Both the position numbers and the translations under genes were made by a program. The notes below the pieces were generated by a model. The model saw only the letters and a list, made by a program, of their open reading frames with translations. It was not told where the DNA came from and searched no databases. DNA of 64,000 nt from Neurospora intermedia. Lineage: Eukaryota > Ascomycota > Sordariomycetes > Sordariales > Sordariaceae. The stretch spans positions 2,356,001-2,420,000 of the forward strand of contig BTPP01000005.1 in NCBI GenBank assembly GCA_037102815.1. Reading direction: 5' to 3'. Shown in pieces: positions 45,202 through 58,234 of the stretch. Within the stretch, counting starts at the first letter, position 1; every line of letters begins with the position of its first letter.

Positions 45202-46082
45202 TGTGGGTGGAACTGATCTGACGAATGTGCGTCGAAAAGTAGAAGATCAACAGGATGGAAGATGTCAGTCAGCAATTTTTGTTCTTTTTGTTTATGCCAG
45301 CTTCCTGCGTCTGGAAGTCGTGGCCTAAGACCCCCTGCAATGCCTGTGACACAGTTACGGCATCACCATGCATGAAGCAAGCGTTAGATGCTAGCATTCA
45401 GTTGGCGACCCATCTCCCAACTTTCTAGGTAATCAACACACAAAAGCAGAAAGAAGCCCCCTGATTCACGACCTCTTGCGCCGTGCAGCAGGCATGAACG
45501 CTGCGTAGTTGTCAGTCGTCTGTATGTTCAATAGAGTCGTCCTTCTCTCAAGTACGGCCCAGCTTGACGCTCTCTTACCCGAGCAACCCATCTACCTAGA
45601 CCATCACCATCATCCTCAACTTCGACTACATAACACACCCAGTCGAATGGGCATGGGCCATATCGCCCTTCTGACTTCTCTTTCTTGCGCCACCCCACCC
45701 TCTCTATGCCTCCTCTATTCCTATAGCGGCTCTCTATCTCTATCGAGCGTAGTACAGTCGCTTTCGAACCGGAAATATACCGACTGATTCAATGGGAGTA
45801 TTGTGAGAAAGCATCACTTACACATAGCTCCTTCATCAGGGCAATATCGTCCCAATCCTCATGCTTACAGTTTTCGAATACCCGCCCCGGTAGAAACATA
45901 GACGACGTGTGTATACATCGCCTCAGGACACCATCAAACAACCGACCCACTTGCCCAATCAGTCAAGGGGCAGTCCACTTGCTTTGCTGCTCACCATCTA
46001 TCTAGCCCACATCCATACCATAGGTAGTGTACCATCAGTCTAACACCTGACATCATAGGTACTGGCTTTGACGAAAGTTAAT
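45202..46082. other. Intergenic region, no gene supported
   Basis: Promoter side of paralogue 2 and upstream side of the 5S gene at 46083. No gene. Confidence 0.45.
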
Positions 46083-46201
46083 ACATACGACCATACCCAC
46101 TGGAAAACTCGGGATCCCGTCCGCTCTCCCATAGATAAGCCAGTGAGGGCCAGACTAGTAGTTGGGTCGGTGACGACCAGCGAATCCCTGGTGTTGTATG
46201 T
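46083..46201 (+). rRNA. 5S rRNA gene
   Basis: 119 bases, identical to the copy at 41124-41242 but in the opposite orientation. ACATACGACCATA opens the gene, ATAAGCC and GTAGTTGGGT...GACGACCAGCG give the internal promoter, and a T-run follows TTGTATG. The flanks of the two copies are not alike, so the repeat is confined to the gene itself. Confidence 0.93.
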
Positions 46202-46854
46202 TTTTTTCCTTTTTTCCTTTTCTACTTTTTTTTTTTTCCTTCTATCCCTTTCTTTCTACCTACTGTGTCCTATCTATGCCTTTCATTCCCTTAAACCCGG
46301 CACTCGACCCTCTCTCGTTCGTCCGCTATTATCATTCCTTTCCCCCTTCTTATAGGTAGTTTCAAGTCTACAACATCACTTACGGAAGATACTAAAGAAA
46401 CAGAAAAGCTGAATAATACCAGCACGCTCAGCAAAAGAGTAATACATATTACGTGACTTTGTTCTTATTCTTGTTCATCTTGTTGTTTGTGTTTGTACAA
46501 CATAGGAGGTACATACATACAGGGGGCATAATGCGGATACTGAGGTATATGTAAACAAGCCAACAAGAAGTAACAAATGGCGCGCTCGAAGGGGGATATA
46601 TAATAAACCAAAAAAAAGAAAAGACAAAGAACTAAAAACAAGAAACGCAAAAAGAGAATCGACATTGCCCATCCATTCATCCCGTCCAAGTTGACCAGTT
46701 CCCATCCGATTCCCTGGCATTCCATCGCATCATCCCATGGATCTCTTTCCTTTTGCTCACTCCTTTTTCTGGAGAGGAATAATAGGGAGGACAAAAACCG
46801 ACCCCATACCCGACAGTCCATTGCTGAACTATGCTATGTGCATGGGTTGGCTGC
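46202..46854. other. Pyrimidine-rich intergenic region
   Basis: CT-rich low complexity after the 5S gene, then the 3' flank of the minus-strand gene. No gene recognised. Confidence 0.45.
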
Positions 46855-47682
46855 TCATGTCATGTACGAAACATCCGGATTCGCATCGATCTTCCGCTGT
46901 AGAGACATCTCCCTTTCCAACATGAGTTTCCGCTGCATCGTGCTTTCCCTCTCCAATAAGAGCTTCAGCCGGTGAAGCTGATGATAACTCCCGCCGCTTT
47001 CCCTGGCCTTTTCTTTTCTCTTCTTTGCAGCACCTTTTTCTGACGATTCCCCTCCTCCTCCTCCTCCACTACTCCCTGCTTGCTGCTTCATCTTCCCTTT
47101 GACAATGCTCTTGCTCCTCTTCCTCCTTCTCACGGGTATCCTGAATTTGCCTTTACTTTTCTTGTTCTTCTCATTATCCGTCAACCCACAGCAATTACCG
47201 ACACTCGCACCAGAAGCAACACTGCTAGCACGACTACGTTTTCCACCACCACCACCACCACTACCGCCAGCAGCAGCAGCAGCGACGCTACCAGCGCGAC
47301 TGCGCCGTCCACCAGCACTGGTAGCACTGACACGACTTGCACCACTTCCAGCCCGCCTCCGTAGGCCACCACCACCACCGCCGCCACCCCCAACACTACC
47401 GTGTAAACTAACGCCACTACCAGAACGACTGCGCCGCCCCGCCATGATGGGCATGGTAGGCATGGTAGGCATGGTAGGCGTAGGCACGGTTGTTGCAGGA
47501 GTGACCATCCCGCTGTTCACCAACCCGTTCCCACACCCACATTTGGGGCCGCAGCAACACCCGCAGCTTCTTCGGCCACAGCAACCACAACCGCAACTCC
47601 GGCCACCCCCACCTATTGATGATAAACCAAAACAACCAACGCTCGTAGCGCTTGAACTGTAGGACAAGGACGACAAGGGCAA
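46855..47682 (-). CDS. Low-complexity Gly/Arg/Ser-rich protein with C-terminal helix
   Basis: 275 residues, single frame. The N-terminal part has a Cys/Gly run (GCGCCGRRSCGCCCGPKCGCG), then a tandem Met-Pro-Thr repeat (PTMPTMPTMPI). Three degenerate units of the form GGRRSRAGSV / GGKRSRASSV / AGRRSRSGSG are separated by Gly runs. A basic block (VRRRKRSKSIVKGKMK) and a short amphipathic helix (HRLKLLLERESTMQRKL, then MLEREMSLQRKI) end the protein. The DNA itself is repetitive, so both strands are open and the call is uncertain. The helical, charged C-terminus reads like real protein. The ATG lies only 18 bases beyond the kinesin stop on the same strand, so it may share that transcript. Confidence 0.5.
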   Translation of the reverse strand: MPLSSLSYSSSATSVGCFGLSSIGGGGRSCGCGCCGRRSCGCCCGPKCGCGNGLVNSGMVTPATTVPTPTMPTMPTMPIMAGRRSRSGSGVSLHGSVGGGGGGGGGLRRRAGSGASRVSATSAGGRRSRAGSVAAAAAGGSGGGGGGKRSRASSVASGASVGNCCGLTDNEKNKKSKGKFRIPVRRRKRSKSIVKGKMKQQAGSSGGGGGGESSEKGAAKKRKEKARESGGSYHQLHRLKLLLERESTMQRKLMLEREMSLQRKIDANPDVSYMT

Positions 47683-47700
47683 CCGGGTGCGGGCGCCCCC

Positions 47701-50700
47701 CTAGAAACAGTTCAGACTTCCCTTCTTCTTCTTCTTGCCCGATGCCAGGCTCTGCATCCTCTCTTCGAGGTGCTGTCGCGCCCGCTCGGCATCCACCCGC
47801 TTCTTCCGCTCCTCCTCAACCTGCTGCAGGCTCCATCGGTTATCCACCTGGGGCTTGTCCTTGAGCTCCTTGAGCTCGGCCTCGAGCTCGCCGGCCCGGC
47901 GCTTCCAGGCATCGGCGTCGGCCTTGATCTTGAGCTGTTGTGTCTCGAGATCGGTGAGCGCTTCTTCCAGGGTAGCGGTAAGCTGCTTCTCGGCCGAAAG
48001 GTTCTTCTCGATGATGCGGATGCGGGCTTCCTGATCTTCTTGGATGGCTTGGAACTGCTGGTTGGAAAGCGCAGCGGCAAGAATGTCCTTGGAGGGGGGA
48101 CGTGGAGCGCCACTCGTAGGGGAGACGGCGCCGCTTGCGCGATCGGATGGGAGTGGTGGGAGAGGAATCGCGGGAGGGGGCGAGGGCAGGGACTGCACGG
48201 AGTTCGACTTGCGGATGGGAGAGCTTGGGTTGGGTGCAGACTTGGAGTCTGAGCGTTGAGGAATGGATGCTGTTTGTTCGGACAGCACGTTGTACTTGGT
48301 CTATATATAAGTGTTAGCAAATGGCGAATGAAGTGGATGAGGGGGATGGTTAGAGCAGGCCAACATACCTGAAGAGCAGCATACTCCTCCCGGGCCATCT
48401 TCAACTCCTCTTCGAGCCTAATTATGGCAGCATTCGCCTCCTCCAGCTGCTGGGTCTTCTCGGACTGCAACATTGACAGCCTGTTGCTCGTGATTTGCAC
48501 TTGGTCGTAGTTACTCTGCAGTTGATCCTCCAGCTCTTCCACAAGACGCGAGTTCTTCTTATTCTTCGTCTCCAAATCGACCATCTTCTTCTTGACTAGC
48601 GCCACGGATTCCTTGACAGGATAGACAGTCTTGACCTTGTCGTTCTCTGTCGCCAACATGTCCGCTAGAGCGGCCTTAACAGACTCCAGTTCATTCATGA
48701 CCTGGTCGTTGATGGATGTGAGCTCAACAACATGCTGCTCCAGTTCGCCACGCTTTTTCTGCTCCAGGTCCACTTGATCACGGGATTCGAGGAGATCCTC
48801 GATGCGCTCCGAGAGCTTCTCGATACTAACTTCGAGGCCAAGAGCCAAAGCGACCTGAGTGGCGACCCTGAGAAGATCCTCCCGAGCATCGGTAAGACCT
48901 TCCTCGAGACGTCTTACCTGCTCAGCATGCTTGGCCTTGAGGGCCTTCATTTCAGCCTCAACCTCCCGTCTGGAAGCGGTTCTCGCCTCTTCAAGCTCCA
49001 AAGCGTGGTTCAGCTCGAGAGCATGCAAGCTCTCCTGATGGGCCTTGATGGTGTGCTCATGCTCAGTGATCGACTCCTCGAGCCTGTTGACGAGCTGCTT
49101 GTTGTGTTCGGCTTCGGCAGCGGCGTCGTCGCGTTCTCTGGTGGCAGCATCAAGCAGGACCTTGGTGGCCGCAGCTTGCTCTTCGGTCTGTGTAACCTTG
49201 GCCTGTGTCCTGTTGACGATCTCCTTGTAGTCATCAATCTCGCGGCGAAGGATCTCGACAAGTTCCTTATGCTTCTTCTCCTTTGCGGCCTCATCGCCTT
49301 CGGGTTCCTTGTGTCCGTTCTGGGCAAGCTGGTCGTTGAGCGAGGTGACCTGGCCCTCAGTCTGGGCAAGTCGCGAGCTCAACATGCTGGACTGGGTCTC
49401 AGTCTCGGTAAGCTGTGTGGTTAGGAATGAGATCTGGCTCCCAAGCTCGGCCATTGAAGACTTCATCCTATTTTCCGAGTCCTGAAGGTTCTCCAAGGCA
49501 GCCTGGTGCTTGGCTTCCCAACCGCGAAGCTCGGCCTCCAGCTCAACTATCCTCTTTGCCTGCGCATCCGAATCTCCGTCAAACACCCTGGGACCAACCG
49601 AAGCAGGATCAACACCAGCTTGGTGCAGGGCATGCTGTAACTCGGAAATCTGAGCCTCCAGCTCCCTCTGCCGGATGGCGTTGGACTCCCGCAACTCCTG
49701 CACGTGCTTCTCGCTCCTCTCCAGCTGCTCCCTGAGGCTGGAAACCATAGCCATATCCATTGGCGATGCCGCCTTCAAGCTGGATCTCTCGCGAGTCAAG
49801 CCAGAGATGATGGTCATCTTGGTCTCCATCTCCTTCTTCGCATTCGTCACATCCGCCTCCAATTCTTGGATCCTCACCGAGCGAGCATGGAGTTCGTGCA
49901 TAGCGGCGTTCAAGTTGAGCTCGAAGTTGGCCATCACATCTGGATCGTGCAGATTTTCGGCTGCGAGGTTGCTGAGCGTGGCGAAAGAGCGATGGGCGCG
50001 ATCGATGATCATCACGTTCTGGCTGGACTTACGACGGATAACTGGAGTGCTGGTTCTTGATATGGAAGATTCCACGCTGAGAGCCTGAGCCTTTGCAATC
50101 TCCGTCTTCAGTTCTTCCACCATGTCGAGAGTCTCCTGGTGCTTCTCCTCCAGCTGAGCATACCGCGTAGCGAGTTCCCTTTCGGCAGCCTCCTTTGCAG
50201 CGGCAATGGATTTCAGTTTCTGGATCTGAGCATCGGCATCCGCTTCGTCAATCTCCGAATCGTGATGTTTGGCAGTCTCGGCACCCGACACGTCCGTAAC
50301 AACTGTATGCGAACCCAGGGCCGATGACAGCTCAGACGACAAAGATCGGTGTCCAGTCTTGGTTTCGCCTGACATCAACGACATGGGCCTCGTACCCGGT
50401 GCTGAGACCGAAAGAATGGAATCCCGTACACGGCTCGGATGGCGGGCCTCGTCAACAGCATCCTGTAGCTCCGCAAGCGCCCTAAGAGCCTCCTCGTGCT
50501 TAGCTTGGAGAGCGCTGTAGTCATGCAGAGTTGTCTCGTGCTCGGTACGGAGGTCGACGAGTTCCTTGGTAACGGTTTCGAACTGGTCCACAGGTACCAG
50601 TTTCGAGCCGTTCTTGCCCGCCAGTTGAGCGTGCGACGCCTTCGGTGTGTTTGCCTTGTCGGTTGGGGTCGCATCCAAATTGTCCTCATCTTCCTCGGGA

Positions 50701-53305
50701 ATATCCTCCTCGCTGCTCTCCCGGATTGGTTCATCGAACTGGCTTCGGTGGCTTACATGGCTCTGGCTACGCGAATGGTTGGCATAGTCTCGGCTAGCCA
50801 TTTTGCGATGGCGGGCTCCGTTGGTGAGTTCATGCTCGTTCTCGGGGATGGTCGGCGGATCTTGCTGGATGTGGTCCAGTTCGTTCAGCAAGGAGTCCAA
50901 CTTTCCGAGACTGCGCTGGCGTTCAATAACCTGCTCAAGACGGTCAATTTCCCTCTGCATCAACTCGGCATCCTGATCAGCCTCGGCGAGGCGCTCTTCC
51001 AGGGTAGAAATATAGTCCTCTGCGTTTGCTTCATTTTCGCGTACACGGGCGATCTCTTTACGCAGCTCGGTAATAATGGTGGCGTTCTTTTCTTCCCCGG
51101 AAGTATGGGAATCCAGCTTGGTCTCCAGGTCATGTAGGTAGTTCTCCGTACTAGCCTCACGATCCATGAGCTTTTGCAGCCTTGCCTGGAGTTGAGTGTT
51201 GATGGTCTCCGTATAGGCACACTTCGTTTCCTTCTCGAGCAGCGTAGCCTCGGTGTTAGCGAGGGTGGCCCGAGTGCTGGCAAGGGACTGCTCGAGCGAT
51301 TGGATTGTTTTCTCGTATTCAAGAACGACCTGCTCGACGGCCTGGGCGAAACTGTTTGAGCGATTGAGACGTTCGGTAGCGCTTTCACCCAAGCTTTCCT
51401 CGAGATGCTGATTCTCAGCAAACTCATTTTCCCGCGCCTTGGCCATCTCGGAAATCAGCTTCGCATGTCGCTGGGATAGCGTGGTATAGTTTTCCCTGGC
51501 GTCCAGTAGCTGGTTCTGGAGCTCTGCCTCCCGTTCATTCTGCCGCTCGGACCTCTCCCCAGGAGCAAGCAACATGCTACGTCTGTCACCCCCGCCCCTT
51601 TCCGAGCTCCGAATCTGCTCTCGCAGGAACGCAACCTCGGCCTTCAAACGCTCGATAATGGCCTGTTTGTCGCCCTCGTCCACCTGTTGTATCCTCGGCT
51701 TGCTTTGAATGGCTCGCGCTCTCTGGGCATATTGTACCGTGTTGAGTGTTTCGCTAAGGTGGAATTCGGCCTGGGTAACGCAAGCAATCATGTACGTAAT
51801 GGCATTTCCACCCAAAGAATCTTGAAGCAAGCGAGTGAGCTTCGAATCTCGGTACGACACATGCGCTCCTGGTTGCCGTGACGAAAGCTGCGATATAACC
51901 TTGCCTAGGGCAGCCAGACCGGCATTAATCGAAATACCCTCCTTGGCACGCTCGCCTTGGGCACCGGTATTCTTGAGACGTTCGCTACCGGCCAAATCGA
52001 CGAAATGCATCTTGCTATCGGTGGTGACCATGGCTTCCGTACCGGACAGGGCCTCGAGCGGCATCGACATGCGTCTATCTGTGGGCGCCGTGGGACCCTT
52101 GGCTCCTTTTCGTACCAGGTTAAGGCTGAAGACGGCATGGGATCTCGAAGATCGGGCATTGATGGCTGTCGCATCGGTCTGGCGGAGTGCTGAACCCTGG
52201 GCTAAAACATTCATCAGATCGTCGACCGAATTGACCTCGACTTGCTGCAAGCCGGTGAGGATGATGTTCCCCTTGACATCCTCACGGATGGTGACGGTGC
52301 CGCGCTCATGCTGCGGAATGTGCTCTGGAATTAGAAGATCTCGCAGGGTTTCGTTGTATATCTCGACGTAAGTCGCAGTCAGTTTCCAATCCTTGTCGAT
52401 ATTGGAGGGCTGAAGCATGGCAACTCTCGAAGGGGCACGCAGCTGGGACATGGAACTCCGTTTCGAAGCCGCGCCTTGGGACTTTGGACTTGAGCCGTCC
52501 AGCTTTTCGAACAGGGCGATAGCGGCCCGGGGGATCACTCCTACATGTGCAGTTAGCACGCAAGCTTCGTGGTGGGGAGGGCACCTGCATGTCTCAGAGG
52601 CCGGTGCCAGGTGCACTTACCCATGGCCTCTAGGTCTTCCTGCACATCGGGGCCTGCAGTACCCATCGTGTATGACTTGCCGGCGCCCGACTGGCCGTAG
52701 GCGAGAAGCGAGACATTGTAACCCTGTGTGAAAGCATTTACACAGTCGCTAAGATACTCCCATACGCCCTCCTGGTCGACCTCGGGACCAAAAACCCGGT
52801 CAAACACGAACAACTTGCGGCCCTGTGGTGAATCGATGGCTACTCCGGTCTCTCCTTGGACTTGCACCATTGACCGCTGGAAGCGTTGTGGGACAAGATC
52901 GTATCCTGGATCGTCTGGACCCAGGGGCGGCCTCACGCGCACCGCTGGAGAAGGGAAAATGCGGTGTCAGCATCCAAGTTGTTCATGTCCTCTTATTTTT
53001 GCAGGCGGGAGTGGCTGCTTCTCTCGGCGTTGCCGTGCAGTTGCCGGAATACCACAGCTGGAATGCTCTACAATAGGGAGCCACCAGGGGGTAGGTAAAG
53101 AAAAGGGGGTACAGATGCTGTGGGGGTACGTACCGACTCTGACTGCAGTCTTGACATCGTCGTCCGACGCTCGACTCCCACCACCAGTTTTGCTGGTAAT
53201 GCTCATGCGGCTGCTGCTTCTCTGTGTTGGCCGAACCATGGCGCTCATGGGTCGCTGAGGCAAGCTGGAGCCGCCCGGGGAATTTGGAGGAGAGGCGAAG
53301 TCCAT
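47701..53305 (-). CDS. Kinesin with N-terminal motor, probably kinesin-4 (KIF4/KIF21-like)
   Basis: Exons are 53134-53305, 52621-52944, 48369-52540 and 47701-48300, giving 1755 residues. Codon phases agree at all three introns. The motor occupies about residues 55-420. TAVRVAVRVRPPLG is the first strand, GQSGAGKSYTMG the P-loop, NARSSRSHAVFSL switch I and VDLAGSERLKNTGA switch II. YRDSKLTRLLQDSLGG and the neck block NTVQYAQRARAIQSKP follow. After this comes more than 1000 residues of coiled coil with short breaks, and a basic tail ending KKKKKGSLNCF. Sequence start and coiled-coil layout point to the kinesin-4 group, which controls microtubule plus-end growth. I give this subfamily with moderate confidence. 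The motor core looks fully intact. Confidence 0.9.
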
Positions 53306-56300
53306 TGTTTTATCTTTTTATGATGGGGTTTTCCTTGGAAGCGAATGGACGGCTTGTGGGATTGCCGTTTGGACCTCAGGCTTGGGTGCCGCTGGACGGG
53401 CCAATGCGACGGCGCAATACCACCTGCAAGTCTGCACTACCGCCCAGGTCAAATTGGTCCCCAGCGTCACACACACTCCTGTGCGCCTGGCTGCACTGCT
53501 GCTTGATAGTTGGGCCAAAATATAGGGAGCGACGAATAGCGAATGACGGTCGGCAGCCAAAAGGGATGAGATGGGCTTGGGTTCGGGCTGCTCGGCGGCT
53601 TGTTGGGTTCAAAGTAACGACTGATCACCAATTGGAGTTGGAGGTCTGTTGGATGGAGGTGTAGGTGATTCTGGAATCGGATATGCGCTGCAAGGGATGG
53701 CCTGAAGGTATAGATAGAATAGTAGTCGTCTCTCCTGAGTCTTGGTCTCGTGAAATATCTCCTCCGTCGGGTATCTCGTAATTACTGTATGGTTTGGCGT
53801 CGGGATGCTTCTGGGATTTTGGACTGGACAAAAAGGAGGGACTGCTTGCTGCTTGCTGTATATTGATAGAGGAGATGGTGGAATGGCGGACTGCGGACCC
53901 CTCGCGGGGAGGCGGGTGTTATCCAGCTTTAATTTGCACAACGGGCGTCATATGTTCCATTCAGCTGGTCGCGAAAGTGGTGTTAGACTGGTGTCGGGAG
54001 TGAATGTCTTATCGATACCGGCCTGGCTTCTTTTTTTTGTTATTAGTTTTAAATCGCCCAAAGTCGAGGAAGCGGGCACGATGTTAGTAGCAAAGCCAAA
54101 TGCTGCAAAATCAATAAAAAAAAAAAAAGTGGTTCAGGATCTCTGGGCTGAAAGTGGTTTGGGGGACTCTTGCTTGTTTATTTGATTGCGTCGACCGACT
54201 GACCAGGATGTAGACGGCGTCGCAAATTACCAACGCTACCGACAAGGTATCGATGTAGCAGAGCGCAGCTAGCACAGGCGCCCCCCACTCAGGTCACGAC
54301 CACTAGCAACTCTCCCATCCACTGCCATCCCCTGAACACTGGAGAGGAAGGAACGGAAGCAACGAGAATCGCATCTGATTGGGGATCCGGTCACGGTCAG
54401 GCCCTTCCGCTCGAGTTAGTACACTTTGGGAAACTTGGCCCTGGCGAGGTGCTTGCTTGCCTTGACCAGATCGGGAGCGAATGAGAAATCATTTTCCATG
54501 TCTCGCTGATCGTGCACCTCACACACGGGACCTGACGGACTCTGAGAGACAGACAGACGACTATCTACCTAGTATGTCTAGTAGGTCACCGGGTGGGTGC
54601 CATTCTCCTGTTCCCAGCTGGGTGGTTTGCTAGGAAGGAGGGAAATGGGCACGAAGCAATCAAGGGAACCCAAACCAGAGAAAGTGGAAGCTCCAGTTGG
54701 ATGCGACATCTGGGGATGGAATGGAAACATGGCAAAGTAAAGACATCCTTGCTTCCCCGATGGTCAGGTACGAAGTACGGACACTTGCCCGGCCGGTTGC
54801 CCTTTAAAAAGGCAAACCTTCCTTTTTGCCTTGCTTTCTCTTCTATCTTTTTTTTTTCTTTTTCCCCTCTGGTACTCCTGCCACAGTCGATGCAAACCGA
54901 GTCCGGGTCAAGAGGGCGGGGATGCCGGCAAGAAAACAAACATGAGGCGTCGCAATCGTTTGCACCGGTACCTTTTAACAGAGTCGTCAAGCCGTCAACG
55001 AGATGGCGAGATGATTAAGGGGCACCCGCGCTTGCTTATTTTCCCTTTCCAGCAACAGCACCCTCTCCACATCACGTATGTGTATCTGCATGCGTGGGAT
55101 GTTGTGAGATACTCGCAACCACAGCCAGCAAACGTGGGATGCGAGGCTCTGCATAACACTGCGCATCTGTTGAGACTTGGCAGATGTTGCATCACATCAG
55201 ATGAACCATGTTCTTGGTTGTCCTCATGGACCCCTTTTTCTTGGGAAAGCTGAAAGCCCGCCTTGAACGCCCGTCACACGCATGATTCACGCAATCGCTA
55301 CTGCAAACAACAAGCAGAAAGTGACAGCAAGGCCTACAATATCGAGGATATTTAGAGACAGACGAACATACCTACCCATCTGTATATATAGCTCAATAGG
55401 TATGGGTTCTGTATGCCTTTGCGGGGTGCCTGGGAAACCCCAAAAGTGCACCCGCTATCGCCAAACTTCCCCTGAGATCGTCGCTTTGTCTTTCCCTCCT
55501 TGGCCCTAACCACCCGCCCCAGTCCACCAACAAGTCCCATTCTGGAAGCCTTCCCTTGGTGGTGTTAATTCAGGGGTGCATGAGCGCTATCAAGGACACG
55601 GGCATGGGGCTAATTCTAGTGTAGGTAGTGGATGGGATGAACGTCCCGACGTTAGCAGCGACAGTGGGGTGTCGAAACTGAGTGTGTGATAGAGCGGATG
55701 ACTGCAAGCCGGTTAAAGCGACTGCACAATCGGTAAGTGCGACTGTGTGGAGCCAGCAGCAGCTTCAACCAACTAAGGTGCAAGTCACTTTTAGCAACCC
55801 AGATGAGTGGTTAGGATTCGCGGTTAAGGCAAGCGTGGAAAAGACAATCTAGTGCTAGGAGAAAAAGATGGCTCGCTTTGAGTCTCGTTGTCGTGGTGCA
55901 AAATGACGATGGGATGCGGGACTTCTGGTGGTGGTTGCAAGCTCCCGGGATTTTGGTGGTCTTGACTCGAGTCGCCCAGTTTGTAAAGCCCCACACAGTC
56001 GCACTGACCGATCGTACTACAGTAGAGGTAGAGTTAGTCGCTTTAACCAGCTCCGCGGATGCGAGCGAAGCGGACACACAAAACCCGCCAAAGCAAGCCA
56101 AAGCAACGGGTCTGCAGGTACGCAGCACAACCTAAGTCGGGCACGCTTTTCAGGAACACAAATCGATGCAATTCACTGCTAGCAAGACATGTGCTCAGGG
56201 CGCCGAATCAAGGCGGGCCCTTCTGCCCATCAACAGCCGACATCCGACAGCCCTTTCAGAAATGGGCGTGCTCATTCCGCCTTCTTAGGTAACCAAGTAG

Positions 56301-58234
56301 AAAATCGAAAGCGCTCAATATTCCGTCCTTGCGAGGCTACCAAACAGCTTTCCTATTGTGCTACGTTTTGATCATACATTCCTCGAACCCTCTTCTCCTT
56401 TATCAGATGCCGAGATTTCGGAGCTTAAAAGACGCGCACCGGCTCGATACGGCATGCTGCCAGAGCACGGGGTGCGCTTCCCGTCTATCGTCTGATGGAG
56501 TGCCCTGATTACATATCGCTCTGTATCTTCTCTTCGCCGTCGGAATGAGCGGCGGTCTGTGCGGAATCAGATATCAATGGGTGGAAAAAGTGCAATCCAT
56601 CTACCGGCACCACGGGTACATACTGTCATGAAAAGCATGTTGAGGGTCCTAGGTTTCCGCCGGGCTTCGGAGAAACTAGTCTGGCAGGCTCCGCATACCT
56701 TATCCCTTCTAGACGTAGCCTAGGGCGTGGATACAGCATCGTGAAGATCCAATGGCCTGATGTTCTTGTTACCGATGCTGCGTTGCCATCGTCGGCCATG
56801 TGAAAACCTCAAGAAGAGGGCGGCACTTCGACAAAAGGTTTATCTCGAGAATTTACACACATAGACACTGCGTACATAGTGCACAGAGGAACAGTCATGG
56901 CATGCATCTACGACCCCAGCTTGCCTACCCGTGCCCTACAACGGCAACAGTCTCTCAAATGAGGTTATGCTCCGGATTCGTTTGCTCTCTCATCTCCAGA
57001 AGCACTGACGCCTCGGTGGCACTTGGACGGGGACCTGTGACCGTGCACCTGCGTTAGCTTCCCCGTTGGAAATTTAAAGCCCCTGTCAGTCTGTCAGTCA
57101 GTTCGAGCCCGTTCAACGTCTTTCGCTTCGCCCATGGGAAAGAGAAGGAAATGAAAGACGAATGAAAAAGACAGGAAGAGATTACGGCGGCGCGCTCTGG
57201 CTGCCCCATCTTTGGCATGTTGCTGGGTATGTATTGGGATGGGGTTCGATAAGAGCGGGCAAACAGACTGCCATTGGACGACCGAACGACATATCCACGT
57301 GCAAGCAGACTACGATTCTTTGCATTCTAGAGATGCAGGGATTCGAAGATGGACACTCATCTCATCTAATCCCGTTGTGTATACGCGAAGAAACAGTGAT
57401 GAGAGCAGAGATGCATCCTTCATAAAACGGGCGAGTGTTGAGGACTACCAACAGCACGGTAAAGCTGGCTCTTTTCGATACGGTGTGTCCGAATGGGTCA
57501 CTGAAACTGTCTTGAGTGAAAAGCGGGAAGCATATGGAGTCTCGGATGGAGAGAGATGAGCTTCCTCAGTCTCTTCCATTCCATTGATCACGTTTCTCGC
57601 TTCGTCTTTGATGACCCACTATGGCCGGTTATGACGGCCTTTTATACACTCCACAGACAGACCATGGACATTTGAATCCGGGGGCCGGGGCAAAGAGGTC
57701 GTCGATCAGTCGGCCGTCGGTCATTGCGATCGATGGTGCGAGCACGGGGTCGGCCTGGTCGGATCGGCCAAAAAATGGAGAAAGCGAGGAGCAGCGATTC
57801 GATGATAACGACGGGAACGGCCGAGTGGAGAGCGGGGTCTGATTAAGCTCAGATCACGTGAAGCCCGCGTCAGGTTCGTGCTTCGAACCTCGACCCGTCG
57901 CGTCAACATGTCGTTACACTATGCCACCGCATCGCACCGCACTGCACCGCACCGCACCGCATTGCATTGCATCCCGTTACGCTGTCGCAACGTCGTCGCC
58001 CGTCGTGCTGTGGCAACCAGACAACACTAGTCGCAATACAAACAGAAGCCGAATCGATACTTCGCGACTGCCTGCAAACGGAGCATAGGCCGAGAGCCGC
58101 CCGCCCCCCCCCCCCCCCCAAACAAACGGCCAGCACGCAATTGTCCGCGTCATTTGTCCCCACCAGCGGCTCGTGTCATGGAGAGACACAAACAGCCTTT
58201 ACCGAGTTTCCACGCGCCATCAAAACCTTGAGCC
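53306..58234. other. 4.9-kb region without a supported gene
   Basis: Promoter regions of the kinesin (-) and eme1 (+) lie at its ends. In between are only short frames without domains, signal peptides of good quality or splice logic. An A-run lies near 54117, short GCACC/GCATT repeats near 57925-57970, and a run of 16 C at 58104-58119. No tRNA or 5S copy was seen. Confidence 0.45.

Noticed and set aside
47099-47662. 187-codon Pro/Leu-rich frame opposite the Gly/Arg/Ser protein
   Set aside because: Low-complexity complement of Gly and Ser runs; no sensible start or fold.
54593-55018. 141-codon frame in the kinesin-eme1 gap
   Set aside because: Basic low-complexity sequence through a T-rich tract; no domain or splice support.
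55811-56128. 105-codon minus frame with a faint signal-peptide look
   Set aside because: The hydrophobic part is short and the rest has no secreted-protein features; chance is more likely.
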